A stretch of 64,000 bases of DNA from Psychromonas sp. 14N.309.X.WAT.B.A12 (GCF_030397575.1 NZ_JAPNXS010000007.1:124001-188000), one strand, 5' to 3'; shown: positions 50,924-60,628, counted from the stretch's first letter. Notes: generated by a model from the letters alone, not told the origin. Made by a program: numbers and translations.

Positions 50924-51502
50924 ATGAGCGATTACTTTTTACTCTTTTTTGGCACAGTATTAGTGAACAACTTTGTGCTAGTAAAGTTTTTAGGTCTATG
51001 CCCATTCTTAGGGGTATCTAATAAAATTGAAACAGCCGTTGGTATGTCTTTGGCAACCACTTTTGTTTTAACCTTAACAGCGGCACTTTCTTATATTGTA
51101 AATAATTACTTACTTGAGCCACTAGGCTTACATTATTTGCAAACATTGAGCTTTATCTTAGTTATCGCCGTAGTAGTACAATTTACCGAAATGGTCATGA
51201 ATAAAACCAGCCCAACACTATATCGTTTGCTGGGCATATTCCTGCCGCTAATCACCACTAACTGTGCCATTTTAGGCTTAGCTTTATTAAACTTAACTGA
51301 GCAACATAATTTTGCGCAGTCAGTAATTTATGGATTAGGTGCAGGCGTAGGTTTTTCCTTAGTGCTTATTTTATTTTCTTCTATTCGTGAGCGTCTCAGC
51401 GCCGCGGATATTCCATTACCTTTTAAAGGAGCATCTATCGCTATGATTACAGCAGGTTTAATGTCGTTAGCATTCATGGGCTTTACTGGGTTAATTAAAT
51501 GA
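50924..51502 (+). CDS. rsxA: Rnf/Rsx complex subunit A
   Basis: 192 residues from ATG 50924 ([19 protein letters not shown]), the family start; a GTG at 50909 has no better ribosome binding site. Six membrane helices; [11 protein letters not shown] and TTNCAILG carry the conserved Cys for a membrane iron centre. It is homologous to NqrE. First gene of rsxABCDGE, whose stop overlaps the rsxB start by 4 bases. Confidence 0.97.
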   Translation: MSDYFLLFFGTVLVNNFVLVKFLGLCPFLGVSNKIETAVGMSLATTFVLTLTAALSYIVNNYLLEPLGLHYLQTLSFILVIAVVVQFTEMVMNKTSPTLYRLLGIFLPLITTNCAILGLALLNLTEQHNFAQSVIYGLGAGVGFSLVLILFSSIRERLSAADIPLPFKGASIAMITAGLMSLAFMGFTGLIK

Positions 51503-52071
51503 TCATCAGTATTATTATTGCCATTGTAACCTTAGGTGTTTTAGGGCTCATTTTTGGTTCTCTTTTGGGCTACTCATCGATTCGCTTTAAAGTAAAAGAA
51601 GATCCAATTGTAGAAGAGTTGGATGCCATGCTGCCACAAACACAATGTGGACAATGTGGTTACCCTGGTTGTAAGCCTTATGCCAAAGCCATCGCAGAAG
51701 GCGACGATATTAATAAATGTCCTCCTGGTGGTGAAGCCGTTATGCAACAACTTGCAGATCGCATGGGGATTGAGCCTAAGCAATTAGAAGGCGAAGAAAA
51801 GCCTAAAATGATCGCATTTATTCGTGAAGATGAATGTATCGGCTGTACCAAGTGTATTCAAGCGTGCCCTGTTGACGCCATTTTAGGGGCAACTCGACAA
51901 ATGCACACAGTAATCACAGACGAATGTACCGGCTGTGAGTTGTGTGTTGCACCTTGCCCAACAGATTGTATTGATATGCTACCTATCCAAATTACCACAC
52001 AAAACTGGCAGTGGAATTTACAAACTATCCCAACAAAAACTATCTCAACCGACAGTAGCAACGAGCCGTAA
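51499..52071 (+). CDS. rsxB: Rnf/Rsx complex subunit B (ferredoxin)
   Basis: 190 residues. A membrane helix (about 2-22), then a 4Fe-4S domain with [17 protein letters not shown], and two classical ferredoxin motifs, [12 protein letters not shown] and [12 protein letters not shown]. It passes electrons from cytoplasmic donors into the complex and has no NQR counterpart. Confidence 0.97.
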   Translation: MIISIIIAIVTLGVLGLIFGSLLGYSSIRFKVKEDPIVEELDAMLPQTQCGQCGYPGCKPYAKAIAEGDDINKCPPGGEAVMQQLADRMGIEPKQLEGEEKPKMIAFIREDECIGCTKCIQACPVDAILGATRQMHTVITDECTGCELCVAPCPTDCIDMLPIQITTQNWQWNLQTIPTKTISTDSSNEP

Positions 52072-52072
52072 C

Positions 52073-54535
52073 ATGACACAAAAAAGCAATTTATTAAGTG
52101 ACAAAAAATTAGAGCAGATTGCGGCTGGTAAAATGTGGGACTTTCATGGTGGTGTGCACCCTGAACAAAACAAATTACAAAGTAACCAAAGTGCAATTAC
52201 CGACGCAGGTATTCCTGAAGAGTTGATCATTGCTGTTGAGCAAAAAGGTCATATTCCCCAATTACTAGTAGAAATAGGCGATACGGTATTAAAAGGCCAA
52301 CCCTTAACTAAAGTATACGGCGCGTTAGTAGTACAACATGCTAGTAGCTCTGGTGTGGTCAAAGCCATTGAACCAAGAACTGACTGCCACCCTTCTGGTC
52401 TGCCTGTGTTATCAATAGTGATTGAGACCGATGGTTTAGATAGACCTTTCCCTACTCAAGGATTTAGTGACTATCGCCAAGAGATGCCAGCAACCTTAAT
52501 CGAAGCAACTCAACAAGCCGGTATTGTTGGCTTGGGTGGTGCAGGTTTTGCTACACATTTAAAATTAGCACACAGTGAAAATCGCCTGTTAATCATCAAT
52601 GCCATTGAATGTGAACCTTACATCACTGCCGATGATCGTTTAATTCAAGAACATGCTGACGAAATAATTGAAGGCATTAATATACTGCAACACATATTGC
52701 AGCCTAAATTAACGATATTTGCAGTGGAAGATAATAAACCGGAAGCCATTGAAGCATTCACGAAGTCATTGCAGAGCATACCCGGTGCTGCTGATAATAT
52801 CCTATTACGTGTTATTCCAACTCGCTATCCATCGGGTAGTGCTAAACAACTGATTGAAGTGTTAACGGGAGAGCAAACGCCAATCAATAAACACTCTTCA
52901 GAGTTAGGCATCTCTATGTTTAACGTAGGAACAGCCTTTGCCGTTAAAGAAGCGATCATCAATGGTAAACCACTCGTTTCTCGTATTGTCACCATTACCG
53001 GCGATGCTTTTGCACGTAAAGGCAATGCTAGCGTGCGCATTGGTACACCAATTCAACATTTGCTAGATACTTACTGGTTGAATGCACTGCATCATCAACA
53101 ACTGATCATTGGCGGCCCGATGATGGGCTTTACCGTCAGCGATCCAGGTATGCCAGTGTCAAAAACCTGTAACTGCATTCTTGCTCCTACTGAGAAAGAG
53201 TTACCTCAGCCAGAGCCTGAAATGAACTGTATTCGTTGTAGTGAATGTGCTGAAGCCTGCCCAGTAGAACTATTACCACAGCAGTTACTTTGGTACTCAC
53301 AGAGCGAAGACCATAAAAAGTTAGAAGAATATGATTTATCTGCCTGTATCGAATGTGGAGCCTGTGCTTTTGTTTGCCCAAGTCATATTCCATTAGTTGA
53401 ATATTACCGCGTCTCTAAATCACAAATTAAAGCCGCTAAGTTCGAAGCAGAAAAGGCTGCTATTGCACGTAAACGCCATGAAGATAGAGAGTTACGTTTA
53501 GAGACTGAAAAACAGCAACGTCAATTAAAACACAAATTAGCAGCTGAAAAACGTAAACAACAAATGCAAGATAAGACTGGTGGCGAAGACTTAGTAGCCG
53601 CAGCCCTAGCCCGTGCTAAAGCCAAAAAACAAGCGAATAATGAAGCTTCAGCAGAGTCAAGCAGCAAACCGACGGCAGCTAATAGTCAAGTGGCAGCAGC
53701 CATTGCCCGCGCTAAAGCTAAAAAACAAGCCGCTGCAGAATCAACACCTGCTGAAACTGAAGCAGATCCGAAAAAAGCTGCAGTTGCCGCGGCCATTGAG
53801 CGCGCTAAAGCCAAGAAACAAGCTGCTGCAGAATCTACAGCAACAGAAGCTGAAGCAGATCCGAAAAAAGCAGCAGTTGCCGCAGCCATTGCTCGCGCTA
53901 AAGCCAAGAAACAAGCTGCTACAGAATCTACAGCAACAGAAACTGAAGTAGATCCGAAAAAAGCTGCAATCGCGGCAGCAGTTGCTCGCGCTAAAGCTAA
54001 AAAACAAGCAGCAGAAACTAAAGATCAACAAGTGACAACAGATGCGCCAGAAAATGATGTTAAAGTTGAAGCAGAAGCCGATCCAAAAAAAGCTGCAATC
54101 GCGGCAGCAGTTGCTCGCGCTAAAGCTAAAAAACAAGCAGCAGAAGCTAAAGAACAACAAGTAACAACAGATGCGCCAGAAAATGACGTTAAAGTTGAAG
54201 CAGAAGCCGATCCCAAAAAAGCCGCAATCGCTGCAGCAGTTGCTCGTGCTAAAGCTAAAAAACAAGCAGCAGAAACTAAAGATCAACAAGTCACAACAGA
54301 TGCGCCAGAAAATGACGTTAAAGTTGAAGCAGAAGTCGATCCCAAAAAAGCCGCAATCGCTGCAGCAGTTGCTCGTGCTAAAGCCAAGAAACAGGCGGCA
54401 GCAGAAGCCGCATCACAAAGGGACTCTGTACCAACAGAGTCAGCAGAAGAAAAAACTGTGGACGACAAAAAATCCAGAATAGCGGCAGCCATTGCCAAAG
54501 CAAAAGCGAAAAAACAGGCAGAGAAGGATCAATAA
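52073..54535 (+). CDS. rsxC: Rnf/Rsx complex subunit C with repeat tail
   Basis: 820 residues from ATG 52073 (MTQKSNLLSDKKLEQIAAG), one base after the rsxB stop; the frame extends to 51935 but that overlaps rsxB. The NADH/FMN-binding core (VGLGGAGFATHLKL) is followed by two ferredoxin motifs, CIRCSECAEACP (from residue 386) and CIECGACAFVCP (from 425). After about residue 465 it becomes Ala/Lys-rich with nine RAKAKKQA or AKAKKQA units. At DNA level two 93-bp units (53765-53950) precede three 129-bp units (53951-54337). Confidence 0.96.
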   Translation: MTQKSNLLSDKKLEQIAAGKMWDFHGGVHPEQNKLQSNQSAITDAGIPEELIIAVEQKGHIPQLLVEIGDTVLKGQPLTKVYGALVVQHASSSGVVKAIEPRTDCHPSGLPVLSIVIETDGLDRPFPTQGFSDYRQEMPATLIEATQQAGIVGLGGAGFATHLKLAHSENRLLIINAIECEPYITADDRLIQEHADEIIEGINILQHILQPKLTIFAVEDNKPEAIEAFTKSLQSIPGAADNILLRVIPTRYPSGSAKQLIEVLTGEQTPINKHSSELGISMFNVGTAFAVKEAIINGKPLVSRIVTITGDAFARKGNASVRIGTPIQHLLDTYWLNALHHQQLIIGGPMMGFTVSDPGMPVSKTCNCILAPTEKELPQPEPEMNCIRCSECAEACPVELLPQQLLWYSQSEDHKKLEEYDLSACIECGACAFVCPSHIPLVEYYRVSKSQIKAAKFEAEKAAIARKRHEDRELRLETEKQQRQLKHKLAAEKRKQQMQDKTGGEDLVAAALARAKAKKQANNEASAESSSKPTAANSQVAAAIARAKAKKQAAAESTPAETEADPKKAAVAAAIERAKAKKQAAAESTATEAEADPKKAAVAAAIARAKAKKQAATESTATETEVDPKKAAIAAAVARAKAKKQAAETKDQQVTTDAPENDVKVEAEADPKKAAIAAAVARAKAKKQAAEAKEQQVTTDAPENDVKVEAEADPKKAAIAAAVARAKAKKQAAETKDQQVTTDAPENDVKVEAEVDPKKAAIAAAVARAKAKKQAAAEAASQRDSVPTESAEEKTVDDKKSRIAAAIAKAKAKKQAEKDQ
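53765..54337 (+). repeat. Tandem repeats inside rsxC (2 x 93 bp, 3 x 129 bp)
   Basis: Measured from the GAT codon that opens each DPKKAA motif, units begin at 53765, 53858, 53951, 54080, 54209 and 54338. Periods are therefore 93, 93, 129, 129 and 129 bases, all in frame (31 and 43 residues). The 129-bp units are nearly identical, with only scattered differences such as GTG/GTA/GTC and GAT/GAC, which suggests recent duplication. Confidence 0.92.
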
Positions 54536-54538
54536 GTT

Positions 54539-55594
54539 ATGGCATTTTTCAGTTCGACCTCACCACACCAGCGCATAAAACGCCGTACGCCTGAAATCAT
54601 GAAAATGGTTGTGTTGGCCTTATTGCCTGGCGTCCTTGTGCATAGTTACTTGTTTGGGTTAGGTATCTATGTGCAGATAGCGCTGGCTATTGCGACAGCC
54701 GTTGCATCAGAAGCTATTTTTCTTACATTACGTAAGCGCCCTTTTATTAATAGCATTAAGGATTATACAGCGATTGTCACCGCCGTGTTATTAGCGATCT
54801 CTATCCCTTCGCTTGCACCATGGTGGGTGATCGTTATTGGTACAGCCTTTTCTATTATCATAGTAAAACAACTCTACGGTGGGCTTGGGCAAAATATTTT
54901 TAACCCAGCCATGGCTGGTTATGTCTTATTATTAATTTCATTTCCAGTACAAATGACAGCTTGGTTGCCTATTGAATCAATGCAAGCATTTCCAGTGACC
55001 ATCAAGGATACATTGAGTTTAATCTTCACTGGTTACAGTATTGATGGGTATAGCGTCACGCAAATTAAGACATCAATTGATGGTTTTACCTTAGCGACGC
55101 CATTAGAAACTATCCGTAATGCCCTACACGTAGGTGACACGATTTCTGAAACACTGAAAACCACATTATTCAGTCCAGATTCATTACAAGGGAGTCAATG
55201 GGTTAACTTAGCCTTCTTAGTAGGCGGACTTTACCTGCTCAAAAAACAAGTGATTTTATGGTACATCCCAGCGAGTTTCTTAGTGGGTATGATTGTTTTC
55301 TCTTTCATTCCTTTTGCTACGGATCCTGAGTTGTTCCCTTCTCCGCTTTATCATTTATTCTCAGGGGCGACCATGTTAGGTGCCTTCTTCATTTTAACCG
55401 ACCCTGTCACCGCCAGCACGACAGTGAAAGGACGCATCGCCTATGGTTTATTATGTGCATTATTAGTGGTGATTATTCGTGATTTTGGTGGTTACCCTGA
55501 CGCAGTAGCTTTTGCAGTTTTATTAGCAAACATATGTGTGCCATTAATTGATTATTACACCAAACCTAAAGTTTATGGGAGAAGACGCTCATGA
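54539..55594 (+). CDS. rsxD: Rnf/Rsx complex subunit D
   Basis: 351 residues with about nine membrane helices. The covalent flavin site appears as FTLATPLE with Thr187, the same residue number as in E. coli RsxD. It is homologous to NqrB. It begins 3 bases after rsxC and overlaps rsxG by 4 bases. Confidence 0.97.
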   Translation: MAFFSSTSPHQRIKRRTPEIMKMVVLALLPGVLVHSYLFGLGIYVQIALAIATAVASEAIFLTLRKRPFINSIKDYTAIVTAVLLAISIPSLAPWWVIVIGTAFSIIIVKQLYGGLGQNIFNPAMAGYVLLLISFPVQMTAWLPIESMQAFPVTIKDTLSLIFTGYSIDGYSVTQIKTSIDGFTLATPLETIRNALHVGDTISETLKTTLFSPDSLQGSQWVNLAFLVGGLYLLKKQVILWYIPASFLVGMIVFSFIPFATDPELFPSPLYHLFSGATMLGAFFILTDPVTASTTVKGRIAYGLLCALLVVIIRDFGGYPDAVAFAVLLANICVPLIDYYTKPKVYGRRRS

Positions 55595-56226
55595 TGATGC
55601 CAGCAATTAGCCGTAACGCGCTATTACTCGGTATATTTGCAGTACTTTGTACAGGTGCAATCGCCCTAGTAAATGTATTAACGCAACCTGTGATTCAACA
55701 ACAGGAACAAATTGCCTTACAAAACAATATTAATGAATTAATCAAACCTGATCGTTATGATAATAACATCATTGAAAGTTGCTTTACCGTTGTCGACAAT
55801 CAGTTATTAGGTGACGCGACTCCTAAACAAGTGTTTATCGCCAAGCAATATAACCAGCCTGTTGCCGCTTTAATTCAAACCAGTACCTTTAAAGGTTACT
55901 CCGGTGAAATTAAGTTATTAGTGGGAATTTATGCCGACGGTACAGTGGCAGGAGTGCGTATTAATAGCCATACGGAAACACCTGGATTAGGCGATAAAAT
56001 ACAAACTAACAAGTCAGATTGGATCTATTCATTCGATGGTAGTGACTACCAAGCAGAACAAGATGCTAAGTGGGAAGTGAAAAAGAATGGTGGAAGCTTT
56101 GATGCCTTTACTGGAGCGACTATCACGCCACGTGCAGTGGTATTTGCCGTTAAAAATACACTCATGTATTTTAACCAACATAAATCAACTTTATTCAATA
56201 CTGAAGCAACTTGTGGAGACCTGTAA
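55591..56226 (+). CDS. rsxG: Rnf/Rsx complex subunit G
   Basis: 211 residues. One N-terminal helix (about 9-30) and a periplasmic flavin domain with the motif FTGATITP, Thr177 being the expected FMN attachment site. It is homologous to NqrC. Flavinylation would need ApbE, and the only copy in the window is in the nqr operon. Confidence 0.96.
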   Translation: MMMPAISRNALLLGIFAVLCTGAIALVNVLTQPVIQQQEQIALQNNINELIKPDRYDNNIIESCFTVVDNQLLGDATPKQVFIAKQYNQPVAALIQTSTFKGYSGEIKLLVGIYADGTVAGVRINSHTETPGLGDKIQTNKSDWIYSFDGSDYQAEQDAKWEVKKNGGSFDAFTGATITPRAVVFAVKNTLMYFNQHKSTLFNTEATCGDL

Positions 56227-56954
56227 TGACACAAGAAAACAAGGCTAATGCCACTATCGCGAATGATATGACGGAAGAGATAGATGCAGGAGAAGTTGCA
56301 CCCCAAGCAAGCGATGCGGCTGTTTATAAAGACCTGAGCCTACAAGGCTTATGGAAAAATAATCCAGGCATAGTGCAGTTACTGGGGTTATGTCCATTAC
56401 TGGCGGTGACCAACACCTTAACCAATGCGCTTGGTTTAGGCTTAGCAACATTATTTGTAGTGATCGCGTCTAATATATTAATTTCATTAATCAGACACCA
56501 TGTTCCAAAGGCTATCCGTATTCCGGTATTTGTATTAATCATTGCCTCTTTAGTAAGCTGTATTCAATTATTAATGAATGCTTATACTTACCAACTTTAC
56601 CTGTCGCTAGGTATCTTCATTCCATTAATTGTAACCAACTGTATGATCATTGGTCGTGCTGAAGCATTTGCCTCAAAAAACAGCGTTAAACATTCTGCCT
56701 TTGATGGCTTGATGATGGGCTTAGGTTTCACCGCCGTATTAATCATATTAGGCGCAGCACGTGAAGTGTTAGCGCAAGGAACACTATTTGATGGTATAGA
56801 AACCTTATTGGGCGACTGGGCAAGCTTTATGACCATTAGCCTGTACAATACAGACACTAGCTTTTTAATTGCAGCATTACCACCAGGTGCTTTTATCCTG
56901 ATGGGCTTAATCATCGCCTTTAAAAACAGCATTGATAACCTATTGAAAAAATAA
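56226..56954 (+). CDS. rsxE: Rnf/Rsx complex subunit E
   Basis: 242 residues from ATG 56226, which overlaps the rsxG stop (TAATG) and has GGAG upstream; a TTG at 56211 covers that ribosome binding site and is not the start. About six helices; [16 protein letters not shown] and [18 protein letters not shown] hold the iron-centre cysteines. It is homologous to NqrD. Compared with E. coli, the N-terminus has an extra polar segment of about 25-30 residues ([20 protein letters not shown]). Confidence 0.96.
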   Translation: MTQENKANATIANDMTEEIDAGEVAPQASDAAVYKDLSLQGLWKNNPGIVQLLGLCPLLAVTNTLTNALGLGLATLFVVIASNILISLIRHHVPKAIRIPVFVLIIASLVSCIQLLMNAYTYQLYLSLGIFIPLIVTNCMIIGRAEAFASKNSVKHSAFDGLMMGLGFTAVLIILGAAREVLAQGTLFDGIETLLGDWASFMTISLYNTDTSFLIAALPPGAFILMGLIIAFKNSIDNLLKK

Positions 56955-57589
56955 TGAATACTATAAAACGTAAACAAATTTTAACCCGTTTAAGAGACAA
57001 CAACCCTCACCCAGAGACAGAGCTAAACTTCAGCTCTCCCTTTGAGTTATTAGTTGCCGTCACTCTCTCAGCGCAAGCAACAGACGTCAGTGTCAACAAA
57101 GCCACTGATAAACTGTTTCCCGTCGCCAACACACCAGAAGCTATTTACGCACTAGGGGTTGATGGGCTAAAAAACTACATTAGAACCATTGGCTTATATA
57201 ACAGTAAAGCCGAAAATGTCATTAAAGCGTGTAAGATGTTAATCGACCTTCATAACAGTGAAGTACCGCAAGACAGAGACGCACTTGTCGCCTTACCAGG
57301 CGTTGGTAGAAAAACAGCTAACGTCGTTTTAAACACCGCCTTTGGTTGGCCAACCATTGCTGTCGATACACATATCTTCCGTGTTTCTAACCGCACTAAG
57401 TTAGCCATGGGCAAGAATGTTGATGATGTAGAAAAAAAGCTGTTAAAAGTTGTTCCAGCGGAATTCAAAGTAGATGTACATCACTGGTTAATATTACACG
57501 GGCGTTATACCTGTATTGCTAGAAAACCACGCTGCGGCTCATGCTTAATAGAAGACCTATGTGAGTTTAAAGAAAAAACCAATTATTAA
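56954..57589 (+). CDS. nth: Endonuclease III
   Basis: 211 residues. A bifunctional DNA glycosylase/AP lyase for oxidised pyrimidines. The helix-hairpin-helix LPGVGRKTANVVL has the catalytic Lys; VDTHIFRVSNR carries the catalytic Asp. The [4Fe-4S] cluster motif CIARKPRCGSCLIEDLC is complete. Its ATG overlaps the rsxE stop (TAATG), as in E. coli rsx-nth. Confidence 0.98.
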   Translation: MNTIKRKQILTRLRDNNPHPETELNFSSPFELLVAVTLSAQATDVSVNKATDKLFPVANTPEAIYALGVDGLKNYIRTIGLYNSKAENVIKACKMLIDLHNSEVPQDRDALVALPGVGRKTANVVLNTAFGWPTIAVDTHIFRVSNRTKLAMGKNVDDVEKKLLKVVPAEFKVDVHHWLILHGRYTCIARKPRCGSCLIEDLCEFKEKTNY

Positions 57590-57596
57590 ATTTAAC

Positions 57597-57621
57597 CGCA
57601 ACCCAATATTAATGGGTTGCG
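57597..57621 (+). terminator. Hairpin after nth
   Basis: Perfect 9-bp arms at 57597-57605 and 57613-57621 (CGCAACCCA/TGGGTTGCG), 7 bases after the nth stop. The following bases (TTAGCC) give only a short U-run, but placement suggests a terminator for the rsx-nth operon. Confidence 0.65.
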
Positions 57622-57769
57622 TTAGCCTCTCTTCAACAAACTCAACATCTCTCCAAAACGATTTAAAACTTCAGACTTAAAACAATGAACACTAAAACAT
57701 AAAGGCCACTTGCCTTTGTCCAACAGAAAGATATTCTGTCTTAAATCAAATAATAAAAAGTTGAAACTT

Positions 57770-58375
57770 ATGCATTTTCGCCACCTACAGCACACACTAT
57801 TTATCCTATTCAGTTCAGTATCATTTGGGCTCTCAGCAGCAAGCATTGGCACCGTAACATTAGATAATGGTGCCACAGTTCAATTAAACGATGACCACAC
57901 CTGGGAATATATCGCCGTTAATACTGAGATAACTACAAAAGCTGATAATACAATTGTACCTGTCGTCATCGCCTCGACTACAGTAATACCTGCTAACACA
58001 GAACAAACAGCAAAAGATAAATCATCACTAGTGCGTTCAGGATTGTTAAATACGGCCGTAAAAAGTGATGTCAAAGTGACCTTTACTGAAGCCACTTGGC
58101 GAGAGCGATCCCTTGGTTTAAAGTTTGCCTTATCCAGTAATAACGCAGAGGGTGTCGTAATAGTAAAAGTTGCAGCCACTTTTTATGATGATCAAGCTAA
58201 ACAAATTTCCGAGCAAACCTTCAACGTATGGCAAGCCAGCTACAGATTGCCAAATACTTACTTACGCAAAGGTGAAACACGAGACAGTCGAATAATTTGG
58301 GTTGATGGTATCGACAAAGCTAACTGGGCAGATAAATTGCTCAGCCTAAAAATCGTTGAAATAGAAACTCGTTAG
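57770..58375 (+). CDS. Secreted DUF3157-like protein
   Basis: 201 residues from ATG 57770 (MHFRHLQHTLFILFSSVSFG), giving a clear signal peptide cut near LSAAS; the frame extends to 57710 but loses the signal position. The start of the mature part, GTVTLDNGATVQLNDDHTWEYI, resembles DUF3157 proteins (memory-based). The C-terminal half (VTFTEATWRERSLGLKFAL to KIVEIETR) looks like a beta-sandwich. Unknown function. Confidence 0.7.
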   Translation: MHFRHLQHTLFILFSSVSFGLSAASIGTVTLDNGATVQLNDDHTWEYIAVNTEITTKADNTIVPVVIASTTVIPANTEQTAKDKSSLVRSGLLNTAVKSDVKVTFTEATWRERSLGLKFALSSNNAEGVVIVKVAATFYDDQAKQISEQTFNVWQASYRLPNTYLRKGETRDSRIIWVDGIDKANWADKLLSLKIVEIETR

Positions 58376-58560
58376 TTTTTCTTCTTAAAAGCGATGAATA
58401 TTCACTGGGAGAGTTGTGTTCGTATAGCGAGTTCCCTTTTGGAGAAGCTCTACAAGCTCATGGCGCATAATAAGAAGTTTATCGTTAGCTACAACACTGC
58501 ATGTAGTGAAGACAGCTAACTGTAAATTTTACTGCTGTAATGACTTGTAAACTGTACTTG
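58376..58560. other. Intergenic spacer
   Basis: 185 bases between the DUF3157-like gene and the GFA-family gene. No ORF or convincing hairpin with a U-run is seen. I looked for integron-type attC features here and found none. Confidence 0.4.
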
Positions 58561-58980
58561 CTACGAAGGCTGCTTATCGAAAGTTTTAACGCCCTCAGGA
58601 ATCTGATACCAATCTTGCTTTTCACTAAGCCATACATGCACAGTTGGCTTTATTATACGAGTGTCTGCTAAGTTGCTTGGTTTTAGTTTTAGCTTGTCAG
58701 GTTCATTAGGGTCGAAATGATAAAGCCTATTGCCGCATGACGGACAAAATTTAGCGCCATTAATATTTCCACTATCCGAGGGACGACTCCATTCTTTCAT
58801 TACCCCACTAAACTTAACACTTTTAGTTGTCACCACAGCCGTAATACTAAATGCACTAGTAGATAACTTTTGGCACTCTTTACAATGACAAGCGACAACC
58901 ATTAAAGGTGGTTCAAGAAGCTCATAAGTTACTTCGCCACATTGGCAAGAACCTTTAATTGGGTACTTAACGCTTTCCAT
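58561..58980 (-). CDS. GFA-family (CENP-V/Gfa-like) zinc protein
   Basis: 139 residues from ATG 58980 (MESVKYPIKGSCQCGEV); four extra codons upstream cover the GGAG ribosome binding site. Zinc ligands of the GFA fold are visible: CQCG near 12, CHCKECQ near 33, and CPSCG near 80. The family was named for glutathione-dependent formaldehyde activation, but most members have no proven activity. It is isolated in a sparse region. Confidence 0.85.
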   Translation of the reverse strand: MESVKYPIKGSCQCGEVTYELLEPPLMVVACHCKECQKLSTSAFSITAVVTTKSVKFSGVMKEWSRPSDSGNINGAKFCPSCGNRLYHFDPNEPDKLKLKPSNLADTRIIKPTVHVWLSEKQDWYQIPEGVKTFDKQPS

Positions 58981-59053
58981 AATCGACTCCAATGTTTAGG
59001 GCAGCTTAGGCCGCATTAAGTAGACAAAATTGATTTGTTGTAATGTATAGCGA

Positions 59054-59071
59054 AGCGGAACGTAATCCGCT
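59054..59071. repeat. Small inverted repeat
   Basis: AGCGGA at 59054-59059 and TCCGCT at 59066-59071 with a 6-base loop. It lies in the 140-base gap between the GFA-family gene and the broken hypothetical gene. GC-rich for this region. Confidence 0.5.
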
Positions 59072-59106
59072 GTTTTAGTTACGTTTAAACGTTTTATTAT
59101 ATAAAT

Positions 59107-59646
59107 TTACTTCGAAAGAACATCTTCAGTTAGATATTTAGTTTGTGCAATAATTATAAGCGTTTTTCCTAGTATGTCTCTGAAGTCAAAATATGATGAT
59201 TCTTTAGAAATTGTATTCTTAGTCCAAGCTATAAATTTCTCACGGTGTTCAATGTTATTTGTATGCGCAAGGTCACCATAAAGAAAACCTTGGTAAATAT
59301 CCCAGTTGGACATTCTTTCACCATCGTAAATAAGTGGTGAATCAGAGTTCCAATACTTTTTAATCTAAGCCTGCATCTCTATTAGTGCTTCTAACTTATT
59401 ATCATCCGCCTTAAGCTTTTTAAAGTGAGAATGTAAATTATTGATACGGAAGTGTTCGTTTCTTTGAAAAAACAATCTATGCGTCAAAAGAAATGCATCA
59501 AGCCCTTCGTCAGTTGGACCTACGTAATCTAATACTTCTGCTCCAATTGTGACTTTATGCTCCTTTTGCATTTGCTTCGAAAATGAGCTGGCAATAAGTT
59601 TGTCTGCTTTGGAAACGAATAACTCAAGTACTTCTTTAGAATGCAT
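59107..59646 (-). pseudogene. Hypothetical protein gene split by in-frame TAG
   Basis: Two short ORFs on the minus strand (93 residues, 59365-59646, and 68 residues, 59107-59313) are in the same frame. Between them are one TAG (59365-59367) and 17 open codons (starting IKKYWNSDS). Reading through TAG gives one continuous 178-residue protein with even composition. This suggests a nonsense mutation in a single gene (or a sequencing error). The second half has no good ribosome binding site. I do not recognise the family. Confidence 0.65.
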
Positions 59647-60017
59647 AGCTAAACTCTAGATTCATATAACGAGGCTGTAGAATTTTTCATTCTCAGCCTG
59701 ATTTTTTAAAAAAAATCACATTAATTCACATTTACTTGAGATTCAAATAGATTATTCACTTTTCAATAAATGATTGATTAAATTGACTTGTAAGAGTGCT
59801 TATAAAATTAATTAGATTGGATTATTGCGGTTTAAGGGCTTAGCCCTTGGATTAATGTAAACTATACCTTAACTTCAACTTCTCTATCGTTATTATTTTC
59901 ACTTTCGACTAAAAGGTAATTGTATTAATCACCAGTGATAGTTAGTTATAATCACAGGACGATACCCGATATTTACACAAGCCTTTATTTTAAAAATGTG
60001 GAAACAACTGGCATAAA
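59647..60017. other. AT-rich region without genes
   Basis: About 370 bases with no credible ORF. It contains a bulged 11-bp inverted repeat (AGGCTG-AGAAT type) near 59670-59700 followed by GATTTTTT on the plus strand, and a 15-base palindrome AAGGGCTTAGCCCTT near 59837. Nothing else is visible. Confidence 0.5.
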
Positions 60018-60043
60018 AAAGCCGAGTTAATTAACTCGGCTTT
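60018..60043. terminator. Terminator after yehS
   Basis: A perfect 26-base palindrome (AAAGCCGAGTTAA and its complement, 60018-60030/60031-60043). On the minus strand it is followed by TTTTTTAT. It lies about 25 bases after the yehS stop. Confidence 0.88.
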
Positions 60044-60068
60044 GGTATTAGATTGAAACTAAGTACGT

Positions 60069-60569
60069 TTACTCAGCGTCAACTGCGTCAGTACTTGGTT
60101 TAGTTCCACGGAACTGCACTGTAATACCGTCAATAAAGCGACGTAGTAGTTGATCACCACAAGGCTTGTAATTACGGTGATCAGACTTTCTAAATAATGC
60201 TGATAACTCACCTTTAGATACTGGAAAGTTAGCAAGTGATAATGCATTTAGCATATCTTCATCTTTAAAGTTTAACGCGATACGTAACTTACGAAGAATA
60301 TCGTTGTTAGATAAAATCGCTTTAGCAGGTAATACAGCTGGTACTGCGCCCTCTTTACGGCCACGTTTTTCATAGATTAAGCCGTCAAGAAACAACGATA
60401 AAACGCTATCACGACAAAGTACAAAACCTTCTGCGTCTTCTTTAGCAATAATACTATGTAAAAAATCAACGCTCATTTCGTTATCAACTGAAGCAAAGAT
60501 GGCTAGCATTTTTGTATCATTTAATTGCAGTGCATAACGTACACGGCGTAAAACATCATTAGTAATCAT
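60069..60569 (-). CDS. yehS: DUF1456 protein YehS
   Basis: 166 residues made of two copies of a helical DUF1456 unit: NDVLRRVRYALQLND (1st) and NNDILRKLRIALNFKD (2nd), each followed by a LFRK/KED and FLDG/FIDG block. The sequence and length match E. coli YehS. Function is unknown. Confidence 0.9.
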   Translation of the reverse strand: MITNDVLRRVRYALQLNDTKMLAIFASVDNEMSVDFLHSIIAKEDAEGFVLCRDSVLSLFLDGLIYEKRGRKEGAVPAVLPAKAILSNNDILRKLRIALNFKDEDMLNALSLANFPVSKGELSALFRKSDHRNYKPCGDQLLRRFIDGITVQFRGTKPSTDAVDAE

Positions 60570-60628
60570 AAATTCTCAATAAGTTGAGTGATAGTAAGCT
60601 CATTATGTCAGAGCTTACAATAAAACGC

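Noticed and set aside
53741-54289. 182-residue Cys/Phe-rich minus-strand ORF over rsxC, and a related plus-strand Lys/Gln-rich ORF
   Set aside because: Both mirror the rsxC tandem repeats in other frames; low complexity and no start signals.
53951-54337. CRISPR-like spacing of repeats
   Set aside because: Units are 129 bp, contiguous and in frame inside rsxC, without unique spacers or cas genes.
59670-59705. Terminator on the plus strand (bulged hairpin followed by GATTTTTT)
   Set aside because: No plus-strand gene ends upstream, so there is nothing for it to terminate; kept only as a repeat in the gap description.
58376-60050. Possible integron cassette array (GFA-family gene, small hypothetical gene, inverted repeats)
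   Set aside because: No attC core pairs (RYYYAAC/GTTRRRY) could be aligned and there is no integrase in the window.
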